Shown: positions 33,301 to 47,208 of the stretch, piece after piece
Numbering within the stretch: the first letter of the stretch is position 1
Layout: every line of letters starts with the position of its first letter
Assembly: GCA_964017155.1 (NCBI GenBank)
Contig: OZ024864.1
Coordinates: forward strand, 34,022,029-34,086,028
Length of the DNA: 64,000 nt
Direction of reading: 5' to 3'
Source: Oasisia sp. SBJ-2009
Taxonomy: Eukaryota; Annelida; Polychaeta; Sabellida; Siboglinidae
Position numbers and translations under genes: made by a program
Notes under the pieces: generated by a model
Seen by the model: only the letters and a program-made list of their open reading frames with translations
Told to the model about the DNA's origin: nothing
The model's database searches: none

Positions 33301-36300
33301 ACATATGTATATGAAAGTATTTAAATACTTTTTCAAAGTATTTGACCTTGATCAATGAAAAGTATTTGAAAAAATATTTGAAATACTTTGCAATGTATTT
33401 GTATTTAAATACATTTATATTTGTATTTGAATCCCTCAAGAGTATTTGTATTTAAATACATTTCAATACATTTGCCCCCGTGTGTGTGTGTGTGTGTATG
33501 TGAACATAAACATGTCACAGCAGTGTTCTGTATGTATTGTATTGACAGTGTTTGATCACTGGATTTTGATACACCGAAAAATATATGAAAATAATAACTT
33601 TGTAGTACATGTTTTCAGATACGTAAATGTAGTCTGTATTTTTGTGTAACCTGATCCTGATAATTAATGTTATTTGTAACATCACCAGTTATTATTAACC
33701 CTTTAGATGTGAACGGCCACCAGTGGCTGGACGTCTGTTTCCGTGTGCGCCTACAAATACCTGCAAACTTGACGCAGGGTCCATACGGGGCCTTGAAAGT
33801 CTTGAAAACCTTGAACTTGATTGGACCAAATTTAAGGCCTTGAAATCCTTGACTTTTACAAAGTAGTCTTGAAAGTCTTGAATTTAATCGTGGTCAATAA
33901 AATATTTAGCATGTTGTAGCACAAAGCATTGTTTTTGAATTTGTGCACAAAAAAGGTTCCCAAAAATATTTCTAACTCCCATTTCCAGGGTACATACATG
34001 TCCAAAATAAAAAAATGCCACTTGTTATGTGTGTTTTAACCCACAGGGATCATTTCCACCAAGTTTTAGTTCTGTAGCATAAAAACTAAAAAAAAACACT
34101 TTTTCCGCAGCAATTGTCTCCTTAACTAGTCATCCTTTTTTAGAACATCTACGCCAAGCTGACCTTTCTATGCTGGCACTGAGGATGGTCACTGCCAGGG
34201 TGCTTGTCGTCCTAAGTGGTTCTTTTACGTCCCAAATTGAGACGGGCCGACATTAACGTGATTCTCCAATTCACGAGGGATACACAGTCCCCAATGTTGA
34301 GAGCCAGATTTTTATATCACAACTGCCGGAACCGGCGATCGAACCCGTGCCGCCGGCGTGGTAGGCGGACGTGGTAACCACTACACCACCCGTGTCTCTC
34401 TGTCTCTTGATCTCCGTACCAACAGCTTGTGTATGTTTGCAGTGTTTCCCCTGGGTAAAGTAAGGGGCGGGGTGGAAGGCTAAGCTGAGCAATGCAACAT
34501 GGGTCTGTGGGCATGCCCCCGGAACTATATATTAAATTTGTTTCAAAATGGTGCATTATGAATTGTGGTTAACCTATTCCCCGGCATATTGTGGGAAAAT
34601 ATATCTAGCTAGATGGTCAGAACGTTGATATGAGTAAAAAATTATTAGTTGTGCAATAAAAAAATTGTTTGAACGTTTTATTCTTCCAACGTGATGAACA
34701 TTTTCACAAAAACAAGTTAGCATGTAAACACGTTTATGCCATTACGTTTAATTAATTATTTCGCTGTTTTTAGGCAGTCCGCTGTTCTTTGGGAGTGGTA
34801 CCTCCCTCAGATGCCCAGGAAATTGAGAACTTCAACAAGCTGTCATCTGTCATGATCAGCACCGACAAGAAGTACATGTGTCAACCACTAGAGGTCACTG
34901 CCGGTGCCCCCATTGCTTGCGTTCAGCTGCGAACGCTTGGTGGTATGTTTCTGGCATCCGCTTCTGTCGCCACTAGCATAAATATCCTCCTCCATACCAC
35001 TCTTCTGAAAGGACAACATCTTTCCTGTTTGTATCCAGATTCTGTGTCTGATTCAGTAGTATTATAATGTGCCTGTGTTTATGTTGGTATTGATTCTAGA
35101 AAAAAGTGAGATCATTGAAATTGGCTACGGTTTCTGTTCCCTACATGAATGTTTTTATAGAGCAAATTGAAGACTAACTATTTTGGTGTGGACTACAACT
35201 AACTTTATTTTACTATTACATTATATCAAAATACTTGTATTTTGTTCCATGTTTATATTAACTTCCATTGTGCATTTTCTTGTACAGCTGTATTGTACAG
35301 CACCACAGAATATTATTATTGTATAAGTATAGTTCTGTATAAATCAATAAACAAACTTGCCTGGCATGTGATGGCACAGAGCACAGCAATGATTTGTCTG
35401 CCATTCTGATGTAAGACCACAATAAGGTGTTCATCCGCCATTACCCCTCCAAAGAGTACCCTATAAAAACAGCATTATGCAGGTTGTCTGAATTTCTGTG
35501 AGCACATGTGTAGTGTGGAGTGATTGTAAATGATGTTTTAGTGCAGCGTGGCATCAGAGCTGTCAAATTATGACAGCTGTCAGTCCATCATTTCTGCGTA
35601 TTAATACAGTTGTCATTTTGCTTGGTGATGTAATCAGGGACAATCCATGTGTGGTTCAAGCTGAAATAGAGGGTGTAAGGTTTGAAAGAAGTTTGTGGGT
35701 ATTAAAAGTTCACAAATTTGTTCACTGAATCTCTGTATATTCAGGGTAAATATGCTGTGAAATTGTCAATAACAGATCTCGTCAAGATTAGTAGGAAATG
35801 AAGGAAACGTTATAATGGTCGCAAATGTGGTCTGACTCCTTCTGTGCTGTTTCAGCAAACAAGGACATTGCCGACTTCTTCGTGCGTCAAAGTATGGGAG
35901 TGAGCACCAGGTGGGTGAGACAGAGACAGAGACAGACACACTGAAGCCTGAAGGCAAACACAGGGTCCGTACGGGGCCTTGAAAGTCTTGAAAAGCCTTG
36001 AATTTGATCGGACCAAATTCAATGCCTTGAAATCCTGGAATTTTACAAAGTAGTCTTGAAACGTCTTGAATTTAATTATGGTCAAAAAAAAAGTGACAAA
36101 TAACAGCCAGAAAAGGAAAAGGCTAAGCACAAAAACAACTAGTGCATATTGGGCAATCAGCATTTCATTGTGGTCGGCGCCATTGTTTTCTTAGTCGAGC
36201 AAAAATGTTAATGTTAACTTCATTTACTGTGCTTAAAAGTACATATGTCGTTAAAACAATCTTGAATTTCTTTTTTCAAATAGCCTTGAAACGTCTTGAA

Positions 36301-39300
36301 TACCCTTGAATTTCAAATGTCCAGATGTGTATGGACCCTGCAAACATGTTCACATGAATGCCGCAGCAGGTGGAATTGAGTTTATGTGTGATGAACCCAA
36401 TTGAGATTTCACTGTCAGACTTCTTCCACATACACAAATGCATGTAGTGCTCGTTACTGTTTAGTTGCGTAATTGTAGCATAACATTTTCCACTGTCAAA
36501 CGTTAATACACACACCACTTGTCATTATTTGTTTACATTTCTTCCTTGTAAACAATAATAAGTACCCGCGACAATAGACCCACAATAACTTGCAGTGATT
36601 TGTTTACAAAAGTTGGCATATAAAATAATAAAGATTGTGTGGATAATTGTTTGTATGTTGTTATTGTGCACCAGTTAATGTGTTTTTGTTTCCAATTGAT
36701 GTTTACATGTGCAGTTGTGTCCTGTTGATTATAATTTGTTTACATTTCACTTTTTGTTGCACTTTTGTTCAACTATTGTTCTGCTTCCCGTTTCTGTTAA
36801 ATGTTATAGCTCATTCTGTTTTCAGTTTCTGTTATAGCTCGTTCTACATTCAGTAACAGTTTACCGTTGCGTTGTTGTTTACGGCTCATTCAACTTTCAG
36901 TTTCTGTTTAACAATACACTGCTGCTTACAGCTCGGTGCACTTTCTCTACTGTTGCTCTGTTCTACTTTCAGTTTCTGTTCACAGTTGTTGCTAACTGCT
37001 CATTGTGTTCCCGACTAATCTAATTAATTGCAGGGTGCAGCCCCATGACCCGACAATGGTTTCTATCTTTCAGTTTTGTTTCTAGTCCGAATTCCGTCTT
37101 GCCCCGTATGGTGGCGCCACCGTCATCTAGACCCGCCGATCCACACTCGGTGATGCCCAAGCCCGGGCAGTTTGTCCCCAAGAAGTCAACTCCTGTCACA
37201 ACAGTCCCTTCTCCCATGTCAACTCTCTCCCTCATCCCAAATGCTTCCCAGTCCCTTCCCCCCGAGGGGAAGACAGCGTTGAGGGTGAGGGTGTTGGAGG
37301 TCGTGACCCCGGGACATTTCCTTGTCCACTTCCTGGAGGGAGTGAATGAGCTGGAGAAGCTGCCGGCTCTACACCGGAGCATGACGGAGCACTATGGAGC
37401 CATGCTGCCAAACAACGTCTTTAAGTGAGTCACACAATGAGTATGGGTGTATCAACTGGTGTATCAACTGGTGTATCAACTGAATCACGTGTCTGATACT
37501 ATGGCTAGTTAAGTTTGTAATTGTTGGAACCAATCCGGCAACATGAATAGTATCGGTTTCATTATTAATTATTGCTAAGATTTTTATGCATAATAGGTGT
37601 CTGTTATCGTTAACATTATAGGATCATTAGTAGAAAATGGGAATGGTTAATGTATTTAAGTGATTATGAAGTTGACTGCGCTTTAAAATATGACTTACTT
37701 AGTTGTAGTGCAATGGACTCGGGTTCGAAACCCGTGCTGCCGTGTAAAACCTTGGCAACGTTTTTTTCACTCTACATTGCTCTAGTTCACTCAGCTATAT
37801 GAGTACCTGGCTATAGACATTGGTGAATATTTGTGAACAAATAGTCATTGTGCATTAATTACAACATGGCTGAATGCTTCCCAGAAAAGGTGGGATGGAC
37901 ACTTTATCCCACCCACAAGTAACAAGTTTATCGTGTCATTTCAGGCTCCGTCCGAACTGTCTGTACGCGGTCAAGTTTGCGCGGGACGGCCTGTGGTACC
38001 GCGCCCTGCCCTATGACCCCCACGGGCCCCGCGCCCATGTCCAGTACATCGACTACGGCACGCGCGAGTCTGTCCACCTCTCCCACATGCACCCCCTCGA
38101 CCAGCGCTTCTGCGCCCTTCCGCAGCAGGCCGTGTGCTGCGCCCTGGCGGGCATCGCGCCCAAGTCCGGCGGTGATTGGCCGGAGGAGGCAGCGATCGCG
38201 TTCCGGGACGAGCTGCTGGTGGCGGGGAGCGTGGCGACGATCTGCGCCTACCGCAAGGTGCAGCGCGTCCTCGAGGTCGAGCTGTGTCGCGGGCTGACAC
38301 CAGGGGGTGCCACCATCAACAAGGTTCTCGTGAGCCGCGGTTTTGCGATCGCAAGTGCAGCAGCGGCAGTGGCTAATGGCGGTGAGAAGTCGCCGGTGAG
38401 GAAGAAAGGGGCGGAAAACATGGCGGGGGGTCAGGAGAGGTCACCGGTGACAGTGTCGCCACCTGTGAGGCAGGAGAGGAAGACGGCAGACGGGCAGTTG
38501 AAATCGCTGAAACCACGGTCGAAACCTGCTTCTGGTAATAGCCAGAAACCCGCGTCCACTGCCAGTCCGAAATCTGTGCCGAGCCCCGTGAAACGTAGAC
38601 CGGTACCGACCGTTGCAGTGTTGGAGAGGCTGACTCCACCTGCGGACTGCGACAAGTTGATGGTGACGACGTCTAGTGGCCCGGACGACATCACCGTGCA
38701 GTTCGTCGAGCCGAGTCTCATCGCCAGGGTACAAGCGTTGACCAAGGCACTCGCGAAGATGCACGCCACCTACAATGGAACGTACACACCGGTGAAGGGC
38801 GAACTGATCTGCGCAAAGTTCAGTGAGGATAACGCCTGGTACAGGGCGGAGGTCATCGAGGTGAAAGGTCGCAGTGACGGAGCACGCGTTCGGTTTGTCG
38901 ATTACGGTAACGTGGAGGATGTAAACGTGGCTGGCATGAGCGCCCTGCCCGACGCACTGCTGTCGTACCCTGTCATGGGGGTGAAGTGTCGACTGGCGGG
39001 GGTAGGCAAGCTCGCCCCGGGGTGTCAGTGGGACGAAAATCAACTGAAACCCTTCGAGCTGTGGCGGGTGAAGATAATCGGGAACGAGAGAGGTCTGTGC
39101 AGTGTGGAACTGTTCGATAAAGACACGGGGGTGAGTTTGAATGCAACCCTTGCCGCCAGTGCATCGTTTGTCCCGATAGACCGAAAGAAAGCAGTGATGC
39201 AGCTACGTAATGTCATGATTCCCGAACTGGACCGAATTCGCATTCAAGTGACCGACGCTGTTGACGCTGATCACGTAAATGTGCAGATTCTCGAGGACGA

Positions 39301-42300
39301 CTACATACTTGATCTCGCTCGGTTGACGGAAGAGCTGTCGCGGGTCGAGCCAGGACGCCAGCCTGGAGGTGGACAGCCAGGAGACATTGTCTGTGCGAAG
39401 TACAGTCTTGACGACAAGTGGTACCGCGCGGTCGTGCTTGATTCGACAGACAAGGGTGTGAATGTACGGTTCATCGATTACGGCAACATGGAGACGCTGC
39501 CTTCTGGGCGAATTGCGCCAGTCACCGACTCGTTGATGACGTTCCCGATCATGGTCGTGTCGTGTTCACTGTCTGGCGTCAGTGGCGTAGTGACACGTGA
39601 CGGGTGGACGGAATCGCTGAAGCTGTTTGAGCCGATGTCGATGACAGTCACCAGTCGCGGCGACGGTGGACGCATCATCATCGAGTTGTTTGATGACGCG
39701 AGTGGCCCGAGTCTAAACAAGAAGCTGATTGCTAGTGGCGTTTGCACAGCGGCTGGTGTCACGGCGCCATCCGACATCGCAGCCTCAAGTGATGTCGCTG
39801 TGCCCAAGATGACTGTGAAAGGCCTAAAAAGGATCGAGTTGACCGTCGGTCAAACCTCCCCCGTTCAGGTGACCAGTGCACCGGATCCGGACTCTTTCAC
39901 GCTACAGTTGCTGGACGACAAGAATCTGCCCATGCTGGCTAAACTGACCACAGAACTACTGGACTACACCGGCCAGAGTGAGAGCTTCAGTCCCTGCGTC
40001 GGAGAGCTGATGTGTGCGAGGTTTAGCCTTGACAAGAACTGGTATCGCGCTGAAGTCACCGGCAAAGCCGCGGGAAAGTACACGGTCAGATTCGTCGACT
40101 TCGGTAACAAGGACACGGTGACACAGAGTGACATCGGTGTGATGACGTCGTCGCTGATGCAGTACCCTGTCATGGGCGTGTGCTGTGGTCTGGCTGATGT
40201 CGCGGGGGTCGCATCCGGACAGACGTGGGACCCGGAGATGCTGCGACCATTCCAAGGCCTGTTGATGTCAGTGGTGGCTCACAGAAACGGCGTGCCTCTC
40301 GTCCGGTTGTCTGACCCGGAAACGAATCTAGACGTCAACGCCGATCTGATCAAACGGGGCGTGTTATCCCCGGTGGTGTCTACCCCAGTGAATGAGCCAA
40401 CCCCCGCGGCTGTAGTCACCCCACAGGTGACCATCGACGCAATGACGCGGATCAAACTGCCCACTGCAGAGAAGATGTTAGTGCAGTTGACGGACACCTC
40501 GAGGCCGGGACGCGTCACCATGCAGTTGTTGGTGAAGGACTACCTCACCGACCTCGCGAACCTCACCCAGGTCCTCATCGACACCTACAGCGACTACTCG
40601 TCCTCGTACGTGCCTCGGGTCGGCGAGATCGTCTGTGCGAAGTTCAGCGGCGATTGGAGCCGGGCGGAGGTGCTCGCCCTTTGCCCTGGCGGAACCGCTG
40701 CGTCGGTCCATTTCTTCGACTTCGGCAACGTGGAGGAGATCCAATGTGCAGATATCGCCAAGATCACGGACAACGCGATTCTCCGCTGCCCCGTCCTGGG
40801 TGTCTCGTGCCGACTGGGTGAGGCCGGAGCGAAGTGGAAGCCGGACTCGCTGCCGTTGTTCGAAGCCGTTCTCATGACTGTCGTCGATCCAGACAGCGAA
40901 ACAGAGCCACTGGTCGAGCTTTTCAATGCACAGACGGGTGGCAGTTTAACCGAGGCGCTAGCGAAGAGTGGCGCCCTCCAGAGTGCGGCGCAGACCGTTG
41001 CCATGGCGACTAAGGATGATCTTGAGAAGGAGGGGTTGCCGCTTGATGTTGGACGAGTGAAGGTGCGCGTGACTGACGCGTACAGTCCGAGTTGCATCAC
41101 GGTGCAGGTCCTACAAGGTGACAGTCTCGCCGGGCTGACGGCTCTGGGCGATGCACTCAACAACAGCTTCGGCGACTATTCCTCCTCCTACGTGCCGCAG
41201 AAGGGAGAGCTCGCGTGCGTCAAGTTCTCGCAGGACAGCTGCTGGTATCGCGCGGAGGTGCTCGCGGTCACCGCCGACAGAAACATCCGCGTCAAGTTCA
41301 TCGACTACGGCAACAGCGACGAGGTGACACCGGGGTCTGTGGCGAAGATCACCCCCGCCCTGTGTGCCTACCCTGTGTTTGGCATCACGTGTCGTCTGGC
41401 AGACGTCGGGGGCATGGCGAGTGGCAGGGTGTGGGATCCCACCCTCGTTCATCCGTTTGAGATGCTGTCGCTCACCGTCGAATCGTCAGTCGCTGACGGT
41501 TACGCTGTCAAACTGTACAACGACACCGACTGTCTCAACGTCAGTCTGGTCAACAGCGGCATGCTAGTAGGTCAGGCCAAAGCGTCTCCTCCAAAAGAAA
41601 AACCCAAGGAGCCGATCCAAAACGGAACTCCAGTGGCGACTTCAGTCCGCGAACAAGTGTCAATGCCGTTGAAATCGTCACCTATCAGTTGCGCCTTGAA
41701 GACAACCCCGGTGGTCCAGCCCCCGTCGTACATGAAGTGTCTTCCCATGCAAGACCTGTCCAGGGACCACCCACTCGTCATGCCCTGCTACCTGGAGGGC
41801 CCGGACGAATTCTACGTCCAGAGCCTTGACCGCGACTGCGTGGAGCGTTTCACGGAACTGACCCAAGCGTTGACCGAGTGCTACGGGTCAGTCGAGGCTC
41901 CGGCGTACGAACCGAAACAGAAGGAGCTGGTCGCCGCGTATTGCGTCGCCGACAATGCGTGGTATCGCGCCGTCGTCGCCGAGTTCTACGGCGACACGCA
42001 CTACAAGGTCGTGTTCGTCGACTACGGTAACGCTGATCTGGTCGCCGTCAACTTAGTCCAACAGCTCGAGCCGAGGTTCGCCAAGTTGCCCCGCCAGGCG
42101 GTTCGCGTGTCGCTGTTCGGCATGAACTCAACGGACGTGCGGTGGAGCGGGATGTCGATCAGCATCTTCTCCGAGGAGATCCTCAACAAGGCGTGCACCA
42201 TGAGCGTGGTGCGAAAAGACGGCGACGTCTTCATCATCGCTGACATCGCCGTCGATGGCAAGTCTGTCATTGATAAAATGGTGACAGACGGATACATTGA

Positions 42301-45300
42301 GTTGTCCGATAAGATTGCGAACGGACATGTGACGTCACCAAAGTGTGTGACAGCTGCTGGTGACCGCAAGGCGAATGTGACTGAAGCTGTTGTGAAGATC
42401 GGTGAGATCAGCGTCCAGAAGCTGGTGGATAGTGAGGAAGTGACCGTTCTGCTGGCCCATATGGTCAGCCCCAGTGAGTTCTCCGTGCATCTGACAGAGA
42501 ACAAGGCCTCGGTCGAGATGCATGTGAAGTTAAACGAGTACTGCACAGGTACGACAGGTGCATACACACAGTTTGTGCGTGACGAAGTCGTCTGCGCCCT
42601 CTATGAGAACGTGTGGTATCGAAGCGTCGTTGTCGAGATGCCCTCTAGTGGTGGCCTCGCAAAGTTATACTTCTTCGACGTTGGTAACACCGAGCGCATC
42701 TCGGCGGAGAACATACGGCGCATGCCTCGGGATTTCGCTGCGATCCCGCAGCAAGGTATCCCATGCTGCCTTGGGGGTGTTGCATCGGCCGGCCAGTGGA
42801 GCAACAAGGCTGTTGATTGGTTCTCCACGTTGCTGAATAAGTGCTTCAAGGCGAAGCCGCTTGGACACAAAGATGGCCGCCACCTGATCGACTTGAGACA
42901 TGATGACCAGACGCGTAGGAGTGTGTCACAGGAAATGATTTCCCTGCAACTCGCCACTTCCGTCGTGTCACCAGGGGTTCGACCAACACTGACGCAGCGA
43001 TCGAAACTCTCGCCCGGCACTCGGAAGGAAGTGTCGCCACCTGGTGTCATCAAGGTGTATCGTCTGAGTGATCTCCCCAAGTTTGAAGTGACCGACGAAA
43101 TGGAAGTGGTCGTTGTGGAAGTGACCAGTCCCGGCATCTTCTTCTGTCACCAAGCAAAGAAGGAATGTAAGTATGGGTGGCATAGCTTTATGTAGAGACC
43201 CGTGCACCCGTCATTTGGACGGGTAAAAACGAATATGGACGGGTAGAAATATGGTGGACGGGTTGTGGACGGGTAAAAAAATGAAGGAGCAACAAAAAAG
43301 TCTTCCAAAACCATAGATATTGTTAGTTAAGCCTTGAAAGTGAGTGTAAATGGTGTCATGTGTGTGTTTTCAGGTCATCAGGCACAATTTGAAAGTTTGT
43401 AAACTAGCTTAACAGTTAACATCCATGTGTCCACCAAAACATGTGACTGGCAATAATTTTATCCTGCTAGTCAACTCAGTTGAAAGTTAATACAGATAGT
43501 TCTATGGACTAGTTAGCTTGATAGAGATAGGTTTATGGACTGGTTAGCTTGATAGGGTTAGGTTTATGAACTGGTCATAAACTGGTCAGCTTGGTGGTTT
43601 TTCAGCGATGGAAGCTCTCGCCAGCCTCATACAACAGATGGATGAACACTGCAACCAGCTGCCAGTCGTTACGACCTTTGACCCTCAGCCTGGCGAGTTG
43701 TGCTGTGCACCATTTCAAGGTAGACAGTTTTTTCGATTTCATTTTTTCGCATCTACTATACCTAACATCAACAATTGTTGATAGGAGCAGCGCTGTTTAC
43801 AATTTCACCCTTTGGGAATCGACTCTGCCAGGTCACAGTGTGATGCTAACCTGAAATTATGAGTTGGCTGTTTTTATTTTGTATTTGCTAGTTATTCCAT
43901 GATGCTAGTTATTCCATGATGCTAGTTATTCCATAATTCCATTATACTTTCTTCTTCACTGTTCACTCCTTGGCATAGCTTTATGCAGAGACCCATCCAC
44001 CCGTCATATTTATCGGTAAAACATGCTGAGGACAGTAGAAATATGGGTGGACGGGTAGAAATATGGGTGGACGGGTAGAAATATGGGTGGACGGGTAGAA
44101 ATATGGGTGGACGGGTAGAAATATGGGTGGACGGGTAGAAATATGGGTGGACGGGTAGAAATATGGGTGGACGGGTAGAAATATGGGTGGACGGGCAGAA
44201 ATATGGGTGGACAGGGCTCCTTGGAAACTGAATCCAATAGTCCAAGCATTGTCTTAACCCTGCAGGTGACCAAGAAAAATCCTCTGTGGCATACTGTTCC
44301 AATAAAAATTATAACTTCGTTAATATTGGTCATAAAAATATGAATGATGCATCATTTTAATGCTAAAAGGTTGCTTTATTATAATAAAATTATAATATAT
44401 GTAGAACAAATGAAAATCATGGGGATATTTGTATTTGAAATTCGACTAAACAAAAATAAACACCCATTTCATCCTGCTGCCAGAAAATGATCGTGCGGAC
44501 GAATATACTTCACCATTTAGACTAATGTAGATTCATGTATTAGCTGCGAAATAAAACATAAATAAAACAAATCCGTTGACAACTATTATATTTATGATTT
44601 TTTTCGACATAAAAATACATTGATTCAAGGCGGCCGGAATCGGCCGCGCTCGTTACCGTTGCAACCCATGCTCCCGGCCGGAGAAATGGCGCGCTGTTAA
44701 TTTGGTGAATTTTCACCTCAAAAATACCTCCAAAGTCAATCTAACTACATGAACTAATATAATAACCTTGTTTATGAATACTGTCAAGCATTTTGTCAAA
44801 ATATCAACGCAGAAACTTGAGATACTCCAAAGAAAAGTTGCGAAGCGGATAAACAGTTGTTTACCGCGCCGCCATTTTGTCTTCAACTTTGGTTTTGCGG
44901 GGTCGATGATGCTACATTTGAAATCACGGTTCTGATTGGCTGAATGGACTGAACCCATGTGGTTTATTTTTTGGCAGATTGGCCACTCAGAGCTTTCTTG
45001 TGATACCGAATGTGTGGGGGTGTCGACTTTATGAATGGATGCATAAATTCATTCATCAGGATATAGTAAAATCTCCCAAATATGGGCAGCAACTGTATCA
45101 CGTGCTTTTAAAACTTAACTGAGAAGAATCTGTCACTGAATCTACGCAAGGAAAAATATACACGATCTAGAAAAATCTGTCAGCTATCCAATGATGCCAA
45201 ATATTCATATGTCACTTTAGTGTGATGGAAATGAAAATTGTTAGAACAGAGGCAGGTGCATTTGGGCCGATTTTCTACCCTGATTTTTTTGGGTAAAACG

Positions 45301-47172
45301 CCATTTATCCAGAATTGTTTTCACACAGAGGCGCATAAGATACATTGTAACACATACATATTTTAAATATTCATTATCAGTTTAAATTTGCACGTAAAGA
45401 TGAAATGTTAATTAAATAACGCTTCTAAAAGTCCTAGTTCATAAGCTAAACTTATCAGCAATAAATAGATAAAATAAAATATTAAATAAATAATAAAATA
45501 TTTTAATAACTTAACAATAAAGTAAGTAAAACAAAAATTGAAAAACTATAATTAAAATGTTTGGAATCTTTATGTATGTTACATGATACTACTGCAGTAG
45601 TATTGCAAGAGTATTCCTAGTATTTGCCGCTGTAGTCACATGTGTGTTTGTTGCTTGGTTCCAGGAGACTGGTACCGGGCGGTGGTTGAGAAGAGACAGG
45701 CGTCCAAAGCCACCATCTTCTTTGTCGACTTTGGCAACCTCATCACAGACGATGTGTCTAACCTGAGACCGTTTTTCCGCCAGTTCTGCCCCCTCCCCCC
45801 GCAGGCGATGAAATGCTCATTCACAGGTGAAATCTTGTTTTCAGTTCATTTCACTTGATGAACAAAAACGAATTGAGATTGTTATTATATTATAAAATCA
45901 TCCGTTCGTGTAATTTAATTTATTTATATATTAATTGTATAGTTAGGCAAATATTTGTGACTATGGCATTTAAAAAGTATATACTTGTTTATTATGTTTA
46001 CATGTATGTGTTTGTTTGTGTGTGCGTGTGTCAATGTTTGTGTGTGCGTGTGTCAATGTTTGTGTGTGCGTGTCAATGTTTGTGTGTGCGTGTGTCAATG
46101 TTTGTGTGTGCGTGTGTCAATGTTTGTGTGTGCGTGTGTCAATGTTTGTGTGTGCGTGTGTCAATGTTTGTGTGTGCGTGTGTCAATGTTTGTGTGTGCG
46201 TGTGTCAATGTTTGTGTGTGCGTGTGTCAATGTTTGTGCTTGTGTTGTTTGTGTTCTGTATTTGCAGAAAGATGGAGCTGATCAAGAAATGTTTTTGTTA
46301 AATTTTAGTTAACAAAATAATGTTAAATGAACAATTTCTTACATGATATTCCCAATAAAATGTATATGTCAAAAATGGCAAATAAAGCTACCTGTGTATG
46401 TTGTTGTTTGTGTATGTGTGTCACTGTCTGTGTCGCTGTTTGCTGCTGTGTGTCACTTTGTTGCTGTGTGTCACTTTGTTGCTGTGTGTCAATGTGTGTC
46501 ATTATATGTTTCTGTGTGTCACTGTGTTACTGTGTGTCACTATATGTTGCTGTGTGTCACTATGTGTTACTGTGTGTCACTATGTGTTGCTGTGTGTCAC
46601 TATGTGTTGCTGTGTGTCACTATGTGTTACTGTGTGTCACTATGTGTTGCTGTGTGTCACTATGTGTTACTGTGTGTCACTATATGTTGCTGTGTGTCAC
46701 TATGTGTTACTGTGTGTCACTATGTGTTGCTGTGTGTTGCTGTGTGTCACTATGTGTTGCTGTGTGTCACTATGTGTTGCTGTGTGTCACTATATGTTAC
46801 TGTGTGTCACTATGTGTTACTGTGTGTCACTATGTGTTGCTGTGTGTCACTATGTGTTGCTGTGTGTCACTATGTGTTGCTGTGTGTCACTATGTGTTAC
46901 TGTGTGTCACTATGTGTTGCTGTGTGTCACTATGTGTTGCTGTGTGTCACTATGTTTTGCTGTGTGTCACTATGTGTTACTGTGTGTCACTATATGTTAC
47001 TGTGTGTCACTATGTGTTACTGTGTGTCACTATGTGTTGCTGTGTGTCACTATGTGTTGCTGTGTGTCACTATGTGTTACTGTGTGTCACTATGTGTTGC
47101 TGTGTGTCACTATGTGTTGCTGTGTGTCACTATCTGTTGCTGTGTGTCACTATCTGTTGCTGTGTGCGTGTG

Positions 47173-47208
<36 letters not shown>

